The translations under genes and the position numbers were made by a program. Below are positions 6,946 to 15,872 of a stretch of DNA of 64,000 nt, piece by piece. The stretch is taken from positions 175,443 to 239,442 of the forward strand of contig JAEUHN010000051.1 in the NCBI GenBank assembly GCA_016795365.1. Direction: 5' to 3'. The notes below the pieces were generated by a model. It saw nothing but the letters and a program-made list of their open reading frames with translations, had not been told where the DNA came from and made no database searches. Positions within the stretch are counted from its first letter, which is position 1; each line of letters opens with the position of its first letter. The DNA comes from Verrucomicrobiaceae bacterium (GTDB taxonomy: Bacteria; Verrucomicrobiota; Verrucomicrobiia; Verrucomicrobiales; Verrucomicrobiaceae).

Positions 6946-9900
6946 GTGCTGCAAAAGCGGCAGCGTTTTGGGCGTTTGCACTGCGTGCTTCACCCAGTCT
7001 CCACCGGTCTTGTTTTGTCCCTGGCCCTCGCGTTGTCAGCCCACGCGCAGCCAGCTGTCGATTTTGCTCGCGACATTCAGCCCCTCTTCGCCGAGCACTG
7101 CCTGGAGTGTCACGGCCCCGATGCCTCGAAAGGTGGTCTTCTTTTGACCAACCGCGACAGCGCACTCAAGACCTTGAAGAGCGGCAGGCACGGCATCATT
7201 CCAGGCAAAGCCGACCAGAGTGCGGTGATCGAGCGTGTGCTCACCACTGATCCCGATGACCACATGCCGCCCAAAGGCAAGAAGCCGCTGAAGCCCCACG
7301 AGATCGAGCTTCTCAAAGCGTGGATCAACGAGGGAGCCAAGTTTGACGAGCACTGGGCCTACAAGCCACTGAAGACCTTCCCCGCGAGCACGTCCTCGCC
7401 AAGCGAGCGGATCGAGCAATTCGTGCGCACCAAGCTCGACGAGGCGTCCATCCGTCCGTCGCCTGAGGCGGATCGGCTGACGCTGATCAAACGGGTCCAC
7501 TACGACCTGCTCGGTCTCCCGCCCACGCCCGAGGAGATCGACCAGTTCATCTCCGATGCCTCCCCGAAGGCGTTCGAGGCCCTGATCGATCGCACGCTCG
7601 CCAGCCCCCACTTTGGCGAGCGCTGGGGCCGCCACTGGCTGGATGCCGCGCGTTACGCGGACAGCGATGGTTACGAAAAAGATCGTCCTCGCCCCGATGC
7701 CTGGCGTTTCCGCGACTGGGTCATCCGCGCTATCAACGATGACATGCCCTTCGATCAATTCACGGTCGAGCAACTCGCTGGCGACCTCCTTCCCGGTGCC
7801 ACACCCGAGGAGGTCGTGGCTACTGCGTTTAACAGACAAACGCTGACCAACACGGAAGGCGGCACCGACCAGGAACAATTCCGGGTGGAGGCCGTGTTTG
7901 ATCGCACCGAGACGCTCGGCACCGTCTGGCTGGGTCTCACCGTGGGCTGCGCACGCTGCCACACGCACAAGTATGACCAGATCAGCCAGCGCGAATACTA
8001 CCAACTCTTCGCGTTCTTCAACAATGGTGACGAAGTCACCCGCCAGGTGCCCGAGTCGCCCGAGAAGTGGCAGCAGTTCCTCGCTGCCAATGGTGCCGAG
8101 GCAGCCAAGCTCGAATCGCTTCAGAAGCGTGTAGATGAAGCCAAGGCCGCACTGCCGGTGAAGCTGCCTGCATGGGAGCAAGACATCCAGGCGCGACTGG
8201 CCAAAGCGAAAGCCAGCAAGAGCACGCAGACCTTTCAACCACTCGCGCTCAAGACCGTGAAAGCAGGCAAGGGCAGCGCTTTCAAAGAACAGCCCGACCA
8301 ATCCTGGCTCGCCACTGGCAAGGAAGCCACCACGGACACCTACGTGGCCGAAGTGGCTCCCCTGTCCCGCCCAATCACCGCCCTGCGACTCGAAGTGCTC
8401 CTCGACGATTCCTTGCCCTCCAAAGGTCCCGGCCGAAGCAAGAACGGGAACTTCGTGCTCAGCGAACTCAGGCTCGACTCAAACGGCCTCCAGATTCCTC
8501 TGCACACCGCTGAGGCGGACTACGTGCAGAAGTCCTTCGATGCGAAGCTCGCCATCGACGGCAGTGAAGACAAGGGCTGGGCCGTCGGAGGCAAGGCCGG
8601 GACCGCTCACTATTTGACAGTGCAACTCGCCACCCCGCTCGCCGCAGGCCAGCCGCTAACGATCCGCCTGGTGCAGAACTACAAGGTGAACACGGGCCAT
8701 CTCATCGGGCGATTCCGCATCCTCGCTGCGTCTGAAGTGACCGAAGCCAGCATCGTTCCCAACGACGTGGCCAAGGTGCTGAACGAAGAGCCTCGCCGCC
8801 GCAATCCTGTGGTGATCAAGTCGCTCTTCGACTTTCTGGAGCGAGTCGATCCCGAGGTGGTCAGCGCCACCGCAGCTCTCGAGCAAGCACGCGTCAAACT
8901 ACCCAAGGCACCGCTCATGGACGTCCGCGTGATTGCTCAGCGTTCCCAGAATGCCCGCACGACTCATATCATGCATCGGGGCAACTTCCTCGACCCTGCG
9001 GAGGCGGTGAATCCTGGAGTGCTCGGTGTTCTCCCGCCCATTGCCTCAAGCTCGGCCACCCCCACCCGCCTGGACCTCGCGCGCTGGCTAGTGAGCCCGA
9101 ACCATCCCCTCACCCCGCGAGTGGTCGTGAACCAAATCTGGGGCAAGCTTTTCGGCGAAGGTCTGGTCCGGACGGCTGCCGACTTCGGAGTCCGCGGCGA
9201 AAAACCGGCCAACCTGGACCTTCTCGACTTCCTGGCCCGGCAATTCATCGAGCAGGGCTGGAGTCGGAAGAAATTGCTCAAGACCATCCTCCTCACCGCC
9301 ACCTACCGGCAGAGCAGCAGCCAGGCTGATCGCACGCCGGAGGAGCTTGCACACATTCAGTCCGTGGACCCTCTCAACTTCCTGCTCTGGCGGCAGAATC
9401 GCCTGCGGGTGGAAGGCGAAGTCGTTCGCGACCTTCACCTCGCTGCCAGCGGACTCCTGAGCCGGAAGATCGGCGGACCCAGCGTTTTCCCTCCGATGCC
9501 GCCCGACATTGCGGACCTCAGCTACGCCAACAACTTCAAATGGACCACGAGCACTGGCGAAGATCGTTTCCGCCGCGGGCTTTACACGTTCTTCAAACGC
9601 ACCGCCCCGCACCCCGACCTGACCACCTTTGACTGCCCTGACGCCAACCTCACCAGCATCAAGCGAACGGTGAGCAACACTCCGCTCCAGGCACTGACCA
9701 CTTTGAATGCCGAGTCCTTCGCCGAGGCAGCGCGTGCCCTCGCACAGCGCTTGCTCACCGGCTCAGCTTTGAGTGACGAGCAGCGAATCCAGCATTGCTA
9801 CCGCCTTTGTCTGGGCAGACCTCCATCGTCCAAGGAAGCTAGCGCCCTGGGCGACCTGCTGGCGATTTCCCGCTCGCACTACCATTCGAACCTACAGGAG

Positions 9901-10017
9901 GCCACGACGATGGCCGGGACCTACATTTCCAAGGGGCAATCACCAGTCGAGGTGGCCGCCTGGGCAGCTGCTGCTCGCATTGTCTTGAACACGGACGAGT
10001 TCATCACTCGAGAATAG
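6946..10017 (+). CDS. PSCyt1-PSCyt2-PSD1 (DUF1549/DUF1553) cytochrome-like protein
   Basis: A 1023-residue exported protein of a family expanded in Planctomycetota and Verrucomicrobiota. GTG 6946 starts a signal peptide ending near ALSAHAQ. The PSCyt1 domain carries the heme-type motif CLECH (residues 52-56). PSCyt2 (about 140-360) includes LLGLPPTPEEIDQF, FGERWGRHWLDAARYADS and a second motif CARCH. The middle (about 400-620) is a beta-rich, CBM-like insertion, and PSD1 (about 690-960) has LARWLVSPNHPLTPRVVVNQ and ILLTATYRQSS. The family is linked to surface polysaccharide use and possible electron transfer, but biochemical roles are unproven. Its usual partner, a DUF1501 gene, lies about 9 kb away at 19069 instead of next door. 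Confidence 0.92.
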   Translation: MLQKRQRFGRLHCVLHPVSTGLVLSLALALSAHAQPAVDFARDIQPLFAEHCLECHGPDASKGGLLLTNRDSALKTLKSGRHGIIPGKADQSAVIERVLTTDPDDHMPPKGKKPLKPHEIELLKAWINEGAKFDEHWAYKPLKTFPASTSSPSERIEQFVRTKLDEASIRPSPEADRLTLIKRVHYDLLGLPPTPEEIDQFISDASPKAFEALIDRTLASPHFGERWGRHWLDAARYADSDGYEKDRPRPDAWRFRDWVIRAINDDMPFDQFTVEQLAGDLLPGATPEEVVATAFNRQTLTNTEGGTDQEQFRVEAVFDRTETLGTVWLGLTVGCARCHTHKYDQISQREYYQLFAFFNNGDEVTRQVPESPEKWQQFLAANGAEAAKLESLQKRVDEAKAALPVKLPAWEQDIQARLAKAKASKSTQTFQPLALKTVKAGKGSAFKEQPDQSWLATGKEATTDTYVAEVAPLSRPITALRLEVLLDDSLPSKGPGRSKNGNFVLSELRLDSNGLQIPLHTAEADYVQKSFDAKLAIDGSEDKGWAVGGKAGTAHYLTVQLATPLAAGQPLTIRLVQNYKVNTGHLIGRFRILAASEVTEASIVPNDVAKVLNEEPRRRNPVVIKSLFDFLERVDPEVVSATAALEQARVKLPKAPLMDVRVIAQRSQNARTTHIMHRGNFLDPAEAVNPGVLGVLPPIASSSATPTRLDLARWLVSPNHPLTPRVVVNQIWGKLFGEGLVRTAADFGVRGEKPANLDLLDFLARQFIEQGWSRKKLLKTILLTATYRQSSSQADRTPEELAHIQSVDPLNFLLWRQNRLRVEGEVVRDLHLAASGLLSRKIGGPSVFPPMPPDIADLSYANNFKWTTSTGEDRFRRGLYTFFKRTAPHPDLTTFDCPDANLTSIKRTVSNTPLQALTTLNAESFAEAARALAQRLLTGSALSDEQRIQHCYRLCLGRPPSSKEASALGDLLAISRSHYHSNLQEATTMAGTYISKGQSPVEVAAWAAAARIVLNTDEFITRE

Positions 10018-10065
10018 AGCTATTTGTTGGCTCGATAATTTCTGCGAGTTTCCGTTTCTGAGAAA

Positions 10066-10115
10066 AGTCATTCTACTACGGCTCATCCAGCCTGTGTAGA
10101 AATGATTTGATTTCA
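10066..10115 (+). terminator. Probable terminator hairpin after the DUF1549/DUF1553 gene
   Basis: A long, slightly bulged stem: TCATT-CTAC (10068-10076) pairs with GTAG-A-AATGA (10096-10105), with an inner GGCT/AGCC stem (10080-10092) and loop CATCC. It is followed by TTTGATTTC. It lies about 50 bases after the stop at 10017. Confidence 0.5.
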
Positions 10116-10159
10116 TCTATGTGAATATTTAGTCTAGCCAAAGTATTTTTCATTTCGGA

Positions 10160-10186
10160 TTGGACAATTTCAATATTTAATAGAAT
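10160..10186 (+). promoter_or_regulatory. Candidate promoter for the MglA-type operon
   Basis: The 210-base gap before the operon is strongly AT-rich compared with the rest of the window. It contains TTGGAC (10160-10165) and TAGAAT (10181-10186), a 15-base spacer apart, about 40 bases before the first gene. The boxes resemble sigma-70 sites, but the spacing is short. This is a guess from sequence alone. Confidence 0.3.
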
Positions 10187-10227
10187 AATCATAATCAGAG
10201 TGTCTTAATTCTTACCGCCGTCTCGTC

Positions 10228-13200
10228 ATGTCCTTCTCCATCAAGAACATCTTCCAGAAAGGAGGAGCCGATCAGCCACAAGGGGGAAACCGTGATGTGT
10301 CCCTGCATCATGGAGGAGGCGCAATGCTGGCACCTAGCCCGTTTTTGGCGGCTGAGCCAGGCGCAAACGGTGGTGGATTTGGAGGCACGCTTTTTCGAAC
10401 GTTGGAGCCGGAGGCATCGCTAGGCGAACCCGTAGCTCCTCGTGCTGGAGGTTCGCCGTTTTCGCCCTTTGGCAGCGCTGACAGCACCGTTTTGACGGTG
10501 AGCGATTTACTGCCTCAACTGCCTCCCGAGGTAGCCCGCGCCAACGGTGCGATGCCAGACCAGCCCATTTCCATAGCTCCAGACGCCCTCGAATCGGCCA
10601 TCTCAAGCGGACAACTGGCGGTGCCGTTGTTTGAAGTATTTCGTGCCTGTCCCGCACTTTTCCAGGGACCGGTGTCGCCCCATGATCCACGGATGGTGCA
10701 ACTGCCGCGAGGCAAGCTGCCCAGCATGATCGCCAGCCACACCAGCGCCCTACGCCCGCAAGGTGTCGCCCCCGATCCCCGGCAATCGCCCTTCGGCCAG
10801 GCACAACCCCAGGGGATGCCCATGACGGCTCCCAGTCCGTTTGCACCAGCGCTTCCAGAGCTTCCCGGGTCCAACGCTCCAGGAGGCGGTGCCTCGCCCG
10901 GCACACGGCCTGCCGGAAGCCTGCCTCCACGTCGTCCGCCGGGAATGCCCCCAGCAATTCCCACCCAGGCCGACTTCGTGGGTTCAGCACCTCCGTCATT
11001 GAGCCTCAATCTTAACGCGGCCCAGCCTCCGGCAGCTCCCAGCAGCCCTATGATGCCTCCAATGCCTGGAGCCTCACCGTTTGCGAGCATGCCAATGCAA
11101 CCTGCGCCTCAGCCATCGCAGCCGTCCAGCCCATCCGGTCCCATGATGCCATCGGCACCCGGAGCTTCGCCCTTCGCGAGCATGCCGATGCCACCCATGC
11201 AGCCACCGCCTTCGAGCCCGACTGGACCTTTGATGCCCTCCGCGGCCGGTGCCTCCCCGTTTGCCAGCATGCCCATGCCACCGATGCCTCAGCAGCCAGC
11301 TGCGCGCCCACCTTCGGGCCCGCTGATGCCACAGGCCGCAGGTGCCTCACCTTTCGCCAGCATGCCAATGGCTGCGCCCCGGACTCCGACAGGTCCGCTG
11401 ATGCCACAGGTTCCAGGTGGTTCGCCTTTCGCCAGCATGCCAATGGCCGCCCCTCGGACTCCGACAGGCCCGCTGATGCCCCCCGGCCCCAGTGCTTCTC
11501 CTTTCGCCAACCTTCCGGGCCAGCCACCTCCCATGCCTTCTGGAAGCGGTGCCCCGATGGTGACCTCGCTGTTGTTTGGCAATCAACCCACTCCCGCTGA
11601 TCCCGAAGAGGCTGCACCCAGCCCACCGCAAGCTCAAACCTCGAGCCCATCGCCCTTCGCCTCGATCCCTGGAGGCGCGATGTTTGGCCAGCCAGCGAAT
11701 GCGCCAATCCAGCCGCAACCCTTTGGCTTTTCGCCTTCGGCAGGAGGTTCTCCCTTTGCTCCTCCCGCCAACCCCCAGGATCGCCCAGCCTCGGGCCCTC
11801 TCATGCCCCCGGCCCGCCCACCGTCGGGTCCGTTGATGCCGACGCCCGGGAACCCGGCGAACAGCGCACCGCCGATGGTGCCCAGCTTCCACCTGCCCCC
11901 TGCCGATCAGGCATCGCCGTTCCCATCTTCCCCTCCGCCAGTGGCGTCGTTCGAAGTGCCGCACCGTTCCGTGAACGCCGAGCCGCCGAAGCTTGGCAAC
12001 CTGCCCTTCTCGGCCCAGCAGACGTTCCAGTCAGCGATGCCAACGCCATTCCCGGCGGCACCGTCTGCCACACCGCCTTCGATGGGCTCGTCTGCCGGGT
12101 CGTCGGAGAAAATGGAAGTGCCGCTCGCGGCCGTGCTCAAGGGGCAGTCGGCAGCCGATCTCGGCTTTGATCCGAATTTCATTCCCGCCTGGATCACCAC
12201 CAAGCTGCCCGCTGCGGATGTGCGCGAGCAGCTCCCGTCGGGCGAAGTCACGCTAGACCTCGGCACCATCATTGATGGCACGGACAACAGCTTCCGCTCG
12301 GTGATTTCCCACGGTCGGCGCGGGTTCAAGGTTCGCATCGCTACGAGTGAGGTGTTCCAAAGCATGCCGCCGCCCTCGAGTTCGCAGCCCAACAGCACAA
12401 TCGCAGGCTCGCCTTTCGCCCCACCTTCCACTCCGCCGGTCGGCCCATCACCGCAGCCACAAATCAGCTTCAATTCGGCCTTCATGGCACCGTCGATTCC
12501 CGACGCTTCGTCCGTGCCGCCGTCGTTCTCCCCCAAGGCTGAGCCCGCTCCATCCGCCGATTGGGGGCAGCCTCAGGGTGCGTTCTCGCCGCCGACAGGT
12601 CTGACCAGTGAGCAGCTTTTCGCACGCCAGCCTGAGCCCAAGCCCGCCCCGAGCCCCCGCATCTCCACGGCACCCTTGATGCCCGGCAGTCCGCCTGCAG
12701 CCGCCGAATCACATCAGTTCAAGACGTCCGCCTTCTTTGGTGAATCAGCCCCTGAGCCCAAGGCCGAGCCTTTCAGCCCACCGGCCAACGATTTTCGTCC
12801 GCCATCGCTGCCTCTCCGTCAGGAGCCTGCCCCAGGGCCGAAGGCCGCACCTTCGCCCCAAGCCATGGCCAGCAACATGGCCAACTCGCTGGGCATCACG
12901 GCTGCGCCCGAGGGCGAGCAAATGCTTCTGCGCGCCATTTTCGGCGTTTCCACCTCACTCACGGCGGAGCGCATTGTTCATCTCACCTCGCGCCTGCCGG
13001 GCGTGGTCGCCTGTGCTGCAATTCGTGGCCTGAAGATGATCGCGCACGGTGACGATTCCGCGTCCTCACAGGACTTCCGCTCTCGAGCAGCTGAGATCGC
13101 CACGAGCATCCAGACCGTCGCGGGCCTGGCCGGGATCAAGGCGGAGACCTTGTCCATCACCGCGGGCGATCGCCTCATCACCTTCTGCTTCCAGGACGAG

Positions 13201-13308
13201 CTGACCTTTGGCGTGCTGCATGCCGATGCCGAGCCGCCCGCCGGACTCCGCGAGAAAATCACTCTCCTCAGCCGTGAACTTGCAGCGCTGCCAGCTGCCT
13301 TCGCCTGA
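10228..13308 (+). CDS. Large proline-rich adaptor with roadblock-like C-terminal domain
   Basis: A 1026-residue protein, first gene of the MglA-type operon. There is no signal peptide or membrane helix, so it is cytosolic. About residues 75-165 form a folded segment containing ALESAISSGQLAVPLFEVF. Residues about 270-430 are six proline/methionine repeats of the type GPLMP-x4-ASPFASMPM. Residues about 625-715 form a second folded segment with VREQLPSGEVTLDLGTII that looks related to the first. More Pro/Ser linker follows, and the last ~140 residues (from GITAAPEGEQMLLRAIFG) have the alternating pattern of a roadblock/LC7 domain. Inference: a flexible scaffold that binds the GTPase encoded next, comparable in logic to AglZ/GltJ-type MglA partners though not homologous by eye. 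The roadblock assignment is tentative. Confidence 0.75.
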   Translation: MSFSIKNIFQKGGADQPQGGNRDVSLHHGGGAMLAPSPFLAAEPGANGGGFGGTLFRTLEPEASLGEPVAPRAGGSPFSPFGSADSTVLTVSDLLPQLPPEVARANGAMPDQPISIAPDALESAISSGQLAVPLFEVFRACPALFQGPVSPHDPRMVQLPRGKLPSMIASHTSALRPQGVAPDPRQSPFGQAQPQGMPMTAPSPFAPALPELPGSNAPGGGASPGTRPAGSLPPRRPPGMPPAIPTQADFVGSAPPSLSLNLNAAQPPAAPSSPMMPPMPGASPFASMPMQPAPQPSQPSSPSGPMMPSAPGASPFASMPMPPMQPPPSSPTGPLMPSAAGASPFASMPMPPMPQQPAARPPSGPLMPQAAGASPFASMPMAAPRTPTGPLMPQVPGGSPFASMPMAAPRTPTGPLMPPGPSASPFANLPGQPPPMPSGSGAPMVTSLLFGNQPTPADPEEAAPSPPQAQTSSPSPFASIPGGAMFGQPANAPIQPQPFGFSPSAGGSPFAPPANPQDRPASGPLMPPARPPSGPLMPTPGNPANSAPPMVPSFHLPPADQASPFPSSPPPVASFEVPHRSVNAEPPKLGNLPFSAQQTFQSAMPTPFPAAPSATPPSMGSSAGSSEKMEVPLAAVLKGQSAADLGFDPNFIPAWITTKLPAADVREQLPSGEVTLDLGTIIDGTDNSFRSVISHGRRGFKVRIATSEVFQSMPPPSSSQPNSTIAGSPFAPPSTPPVGPSPQPQISFNSAFMAPSIPDASSVPPSFSPKAEPAPSADWGQPQGAFSPPTGLTSEQLFARQPEPKPAPSPRISTAPLMPGSPPAAAESHQFKTSAFFGESAPEPKAEPFSPPANDFRPPSLPLRQEPAPGPKAAPSPQAMASNMANSLGITAAPEGEQMLLRAIFGVSTSLTAERIVHLTSRLPGVVACAAIRGLKMIAHGDDSASSQDFRSRAAEIATSIQTVAGLAGIKAETLSITAGDRLITFCFQDELTFGVLHADAEPPAGLREKITLLSRELAALPAAFA
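11041..11517 (+). repeat. Six proline/methionine repeats within the adaptor gene
   Basis: Six consecutive units of about 25-31 codons share the core (S/T)GP(L/M)MP-x4-(G)ASPFASMPM with variable proline linkers. Further SPFA and SGPLMP cores are scattered to about 11840. The DNA copies are similar but not identical. This suggests repeated binding sites for one partner on a disordered chain. Confidence 0.85.
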
Positions 13309-13346
13309 CCTCAGTCCTCCCTGACGAACGTCCCCGCACCTCACCC

Positions 13347-14051
13347 ATGGCTACCATCCGTAAAGAGCAGAGAATCCTCTGCTTCAAGATCGTCTATTGT
13401 GGCACCGCGCTGAGTGGGAAGACATCCAACCTCAAGCTGGTTCATTCCAAACTGGACCCGTCGGGGCGCAGCGAACTCGTCTCCATGGCGACGGCGGCAG
13501 ACCGCACCCTGTTCTTCGATTTCCTTTCCGTCGAGACCAGTGCGATGCCCGGCTACCGCACCCTGTTCCAGCTCTACACCGTGCCCGGTCAGGTGACTTA
13601 CAATGCGACGATGCAGATGGTGCTGAAGCAAGCCGATGGCATCGTCTTCGTCGCGGACTCCCAGATGGACCGCCAGCGCGACAACCTGCAATCCTGGCAG
13701 AACCTTGAGGCCAATCTCCGCCTCAATGGTTCCTCGATCGACCAGTTGCCCGTGGTGCTCCAATACAACAAACGTGACCTGCCAAATGCAGCTCCCGTGG
13801 AATACCTCGAGTTCCTGCTCAACAACCGCACCAAACGCTACGTGAGCTTTGAGGCCGATGCGCGCCAGGGGCGCAATGTCCTGGCCACGCTCAACACGGT
13901 GTCCCAGATGGTTTTGAACCAGTTCCATGATCGGATGCTGCGCGAGCGGATCGATCTGGAATCGGACGAACCCGGACAACCCGCTCCCGAATCCCGGACG
14001 GAGCGCAACCAGCCTCAGGTCGAAGAGCAAGAACCCTCGCTCGTCGCCTGA
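13347..14051 (+). CDS. MglA-type small Ras-like GTPase
   Basis: A 234-residue GTPase. The P-loop GTALSGKTSN lies at residues 19-28, the MglA signature RTLFFDF at 53-59, YTVPGQVTYNAT at 77-88 and the base-recognition NKRD at 141-144. Arg53, Gln82, Asn141 and Asp144 fall at exactly the numbers known in Myxococcus xanthus MglA, where Arg53 and Gln82 serve GTP hydrolysis. VFVADSQ (101-107 region) is also typical of MglA. Residues from about 205 are an acidic, disordered tail that MglA lacks. MglA proteins switch cell polarity or motility partners by GTP state, with roadblock protein MglB as GAP. A roadblock gene follows after 21 bases, and ExbB/ExbD genes after that. Confidence 0.95.
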   Translation: MATIRKEQRILCFKIVYCGTALSGKTSNLKLVHSKLDPSGRSELVSMATAADRTLFFDFLSVETSAMPGYRTLFQLYTVPGQVTYNATMQMVLKQADGIVFVADSQMDRQRDNLQSWQNLEANLRLNGSSIDQLPVVLQYNKRDLPNAAPVEYLEFLLNNRTKRYVSFEADARQGRNVLATLNTVSQMVLNQFHDRMLRERIDLESDEPGQPAPESRTERNQPQVEEQEPSLVA

Positions 14052-14072
14052 CCCAGCCCCCACTCCAAGGCC

Positions 14073-14582
14073 ATGATCCAATGCTACACCATCAGCGCTG
14101 ACGCCAGCCAGAAGCTTCTCCGCAAGGTGGCCGACGTGCCAGGTGTGCGTCACGTGGCCGTGCTGGATGCCGTGGGTCTGTGCCTCGCCCACACCGGGCA
14201 TGAACCCGTGTCCACCATGCTGCTGAGCGATTGGACCGTGGTGGCGAGAGCTGCCTTCGCCGCCTGTGACGATCTCGGCCAGCGCTGCGGCGCGGGCCCC
14301 TGCCAGGAATCTCTGCAGACCAGCCGCGATGGTGGCACCCTCATGCGTGCGCTGGCCGGCGGGATGCTGCTGGTGGTGCAATACGAGTCCAAGACACCCG
14401 TCGGCAGCCTGCGGCTGGTCGTTGCCGAAGTGGCGCTCGATCTGCCCGTTCCGATCGAAGCACGCCCGGCCACACGTCGGCCCGCCCACGATCCTTTCGC
14501 AGGCGATCAATGGTCCAGCGATGCCGCTGCGAAATCGCCCGCCCCACGACCACGCCAGCCGTCCGTCGTGGTCGAAGTCTAG
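14073..14582 (+). CDS. Roadblock/LC7-domain protein (MglB-like candidate)
   Basis: A 169-residue cytosolic protein. Residues about 10-125 follow the roadblock/LC7 pattern: a helix (DASQKLLRKVADVPGV), the strand HVAVLDAVGLCLAHTG, a central helix with MLLSDWTVVARAAFAACDDLG, and strands GGTLMRALAGGMLLVVQY. The last ~40 residues are Pro/Arg-rich and disordered. Roadblock proteins dimerise and act as GAPs or co-GEFs for Ras-like GTPases such as MglA, so pairing with the GTPase 21 bases upstream strongly suggests this role here. Direct orthology to MglB cannot be judged by eye. Confidence 0.8.
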   Translation: MIQCYTISADASQKLLRKVADVPGVRHVAVLDAVGLCLAHTGHEPVSTMLLSDWTVVARAAFAACDDLGQRCGAGPCQESLQTSRDGGTLMRALAGGMLLVVQYESKTPVGSLRLVVAEVALDLPVPIEARPATRRPAHDPFAGDQWSSDAAAKSPAPRPRQPSVVVEV

Positions 14583-14704
14583 TTTTTGTCCATTCCGGCC
14601 CGGAGCTTGCTTCAATTCCAGATTGCCAAGCAGCATCACCCCGGGCTAGTCTCAGATCCCTCCCCGCTCTGTCACTCAACCTCACCGACTCCCCCAACCA
14701 ACCG

Positions 14705-15427
14705 ATGCCAGAACTGATTTCCAAAGGTGGACCGCTCATTTGGTTGCTTCTCGGCTGCCTCGTCCTGGCAGCAGGGGTCTTCCTTGAGCGTCTGGCATAC
14801 TTCCACCGCGCGAGCATGAACCTGCCCGAATTCATGGCAGGGCTGGCGAGCTTGATCCGGCGGAAGAATTACGCGGAGGCCCTCCAGGAGTGCGTCGCCA
14901 CCCGAGTTCCCGTCGGCCGGGTGCTGCACGCGGCTCTGCTGCGCCATCACGCTCCGCGGGAGCAGTTGAAGGAAATCGTCCAGGAGGCAGGCCAGCTCGA
15001 AGTTCCACGCCTGGAGCGCTACCTGAGCATCCTGCACGCCATCGCCCACGGAGCCCCGCTCATCGGCTTGCTCGGCACCATCATTGGCCTGCTCGACAGC
15101 TTCACCAATCTCTCCGCCGCCAATGGTGTGGCCACTCCGGCCGATGTGGCCCGCGGTGTATATCAGAGCCTGATCACCTCTGGCATGGGCATCGCAGTGG
15201 CCATTCCCGCCTTCCTTTTCTACGCCTTCCTGTCTGCCAAGGCCCGTCACCTGATGCATGACCTGGAACGCGCAGGTGTGGAGATCACCAACCTCATTGA
15301 GGATTCGCGGGAAGATCGAAGCATCCTCCAGTTCAATCCCGAGCCTGCTGCCGCGCCTTCGAACATCATCGAAGCAACGCCAGCGCTTAAGGCTGCGGGT
15401 GGTTCCCGCAATCGTGGCAAGTCTTGA
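14705..15427 (+). CDS. MotA/TolQ/ExbB-family channel protein
   Basis: A 240-residue inner-membrane protein with three helices (about 8-30, 112-133, 157-178). The family blocks GAPLIGLLGTIIGLLDSF (116-133) and GMGIAVAIPAFLFYAF match TolQ/ExbB/AglR. ExbB/TolQ pentamers hold an ExbD/TolR dimer and convert the ion gradient to force. ATG 14705 was chosen because helix 1 starts shortly after it. By ungapped alignment with the E. coli ExbB block GIAEALLATAIGL, the position of Glu176 is Gln154 and that of Thr181 is Ser159. An ExbD gene follows 30 bases on. In context, it may drive a moving complex steered by the GTPase. Confidence 0.92.
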   Translation: MPELISKGGPLIWLLLGCLVLAAGVFLERLAYFHRASMNLPEFMAGLASLIRRKNYAEALQECVATRVPVGRVLHAALLRHHAPREQLKEIVQEAGQLEVPRLERYLSILHAIAHGAPLIGLLGTIIGLLDSFTNLSAANGVATPADVARGVYQSLITSGMGIAVAIPAFLFYAFLSAKARHLMHDLERAGVEITNLIEDSREDRSILQFNPEPAAAPSNIIEATPALKAAGGSRNRGKS

Positions 15428-15457
15428 CCTCCACGACCACTCTGGTTGAATGAGGCC

Positions 15458-15868
15458 ATGAAGCTCGTCAGTCACCTGCCCCCCAGTGGGCCAGCGCTCT
15501 ACATCGCACCGCTGCTCAACACGGTGCTGCTGCTGGTGATTTTCTTCTTCCTCGGCTCCAGCTTCATCGTGCAAAGCGGCGTGTCCGTCGTGCTGCCGGA
15601 GACCGCCGGGAAGCTCTCGGGCTTCGAGCAGGCGCACATCATCACGATTCCGGCGGGTCCCGATGCCGCCCTCTACTACGATGGCCGGGAAGTCACCCTG
15701 GCCGAGCTCAGGCTCGCGCTCGAGAACGAGCGCCCTGGACAAAAGCGCGCCATCGTCCACGGCGACGTCCGCGCACCCTACGGACGTGTGATGGAAATCA
15801 GCCAGCTCGCGCTCAGCCTAGGCTTTGAAATCGCCCATGCCACCACGCCCAAGGAAGGCGGTAGCTAG
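15458..15868 (+). CDS. ExbD/TolR-family protein with Asn at the usual membrane Asp
   Basis: A 136-residue single-pass protein, helix about residues 14-37, then a periplasmic ExbD/TolR domain (VVLPETAGKL, YYDGREVTLAEL, AIVHGDVRAPYGRVMEI). In E. coli ExbD/TolR and the AglQ/AglS gliding stators a conserved Asp in the helix (family context PL-I-D-V) is needed for proton coupling. Here the context is APLLNTVLLLVIFF and the residue is Asn21 (AAC, 15518-15520). ATG 15458 is preferred over an in-frame TTG at 15446. It is likely partner of the ExbB-type protein just upstream. Confidence 0.9.
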   Translation: MKLVSHLPPSGPALYIAPLLNTVLLLVIFFFLGSSFIVQSGVSVVLPETAGKLSGFEQAHIITIPAGPDAALYYDGREVTLAELRLALENERPGQKRAIVHGDVRAPYGRVMEISQLALSLGFEIAHATTPKEGGS

Positions 15869-15872
15869 AACC

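Noticed and set aside
13341..14639. 432-codon open frame on the minus strand
   Set aside because: It spans the complement of both the GTPase and roadblock genes, which have clear family motifs.
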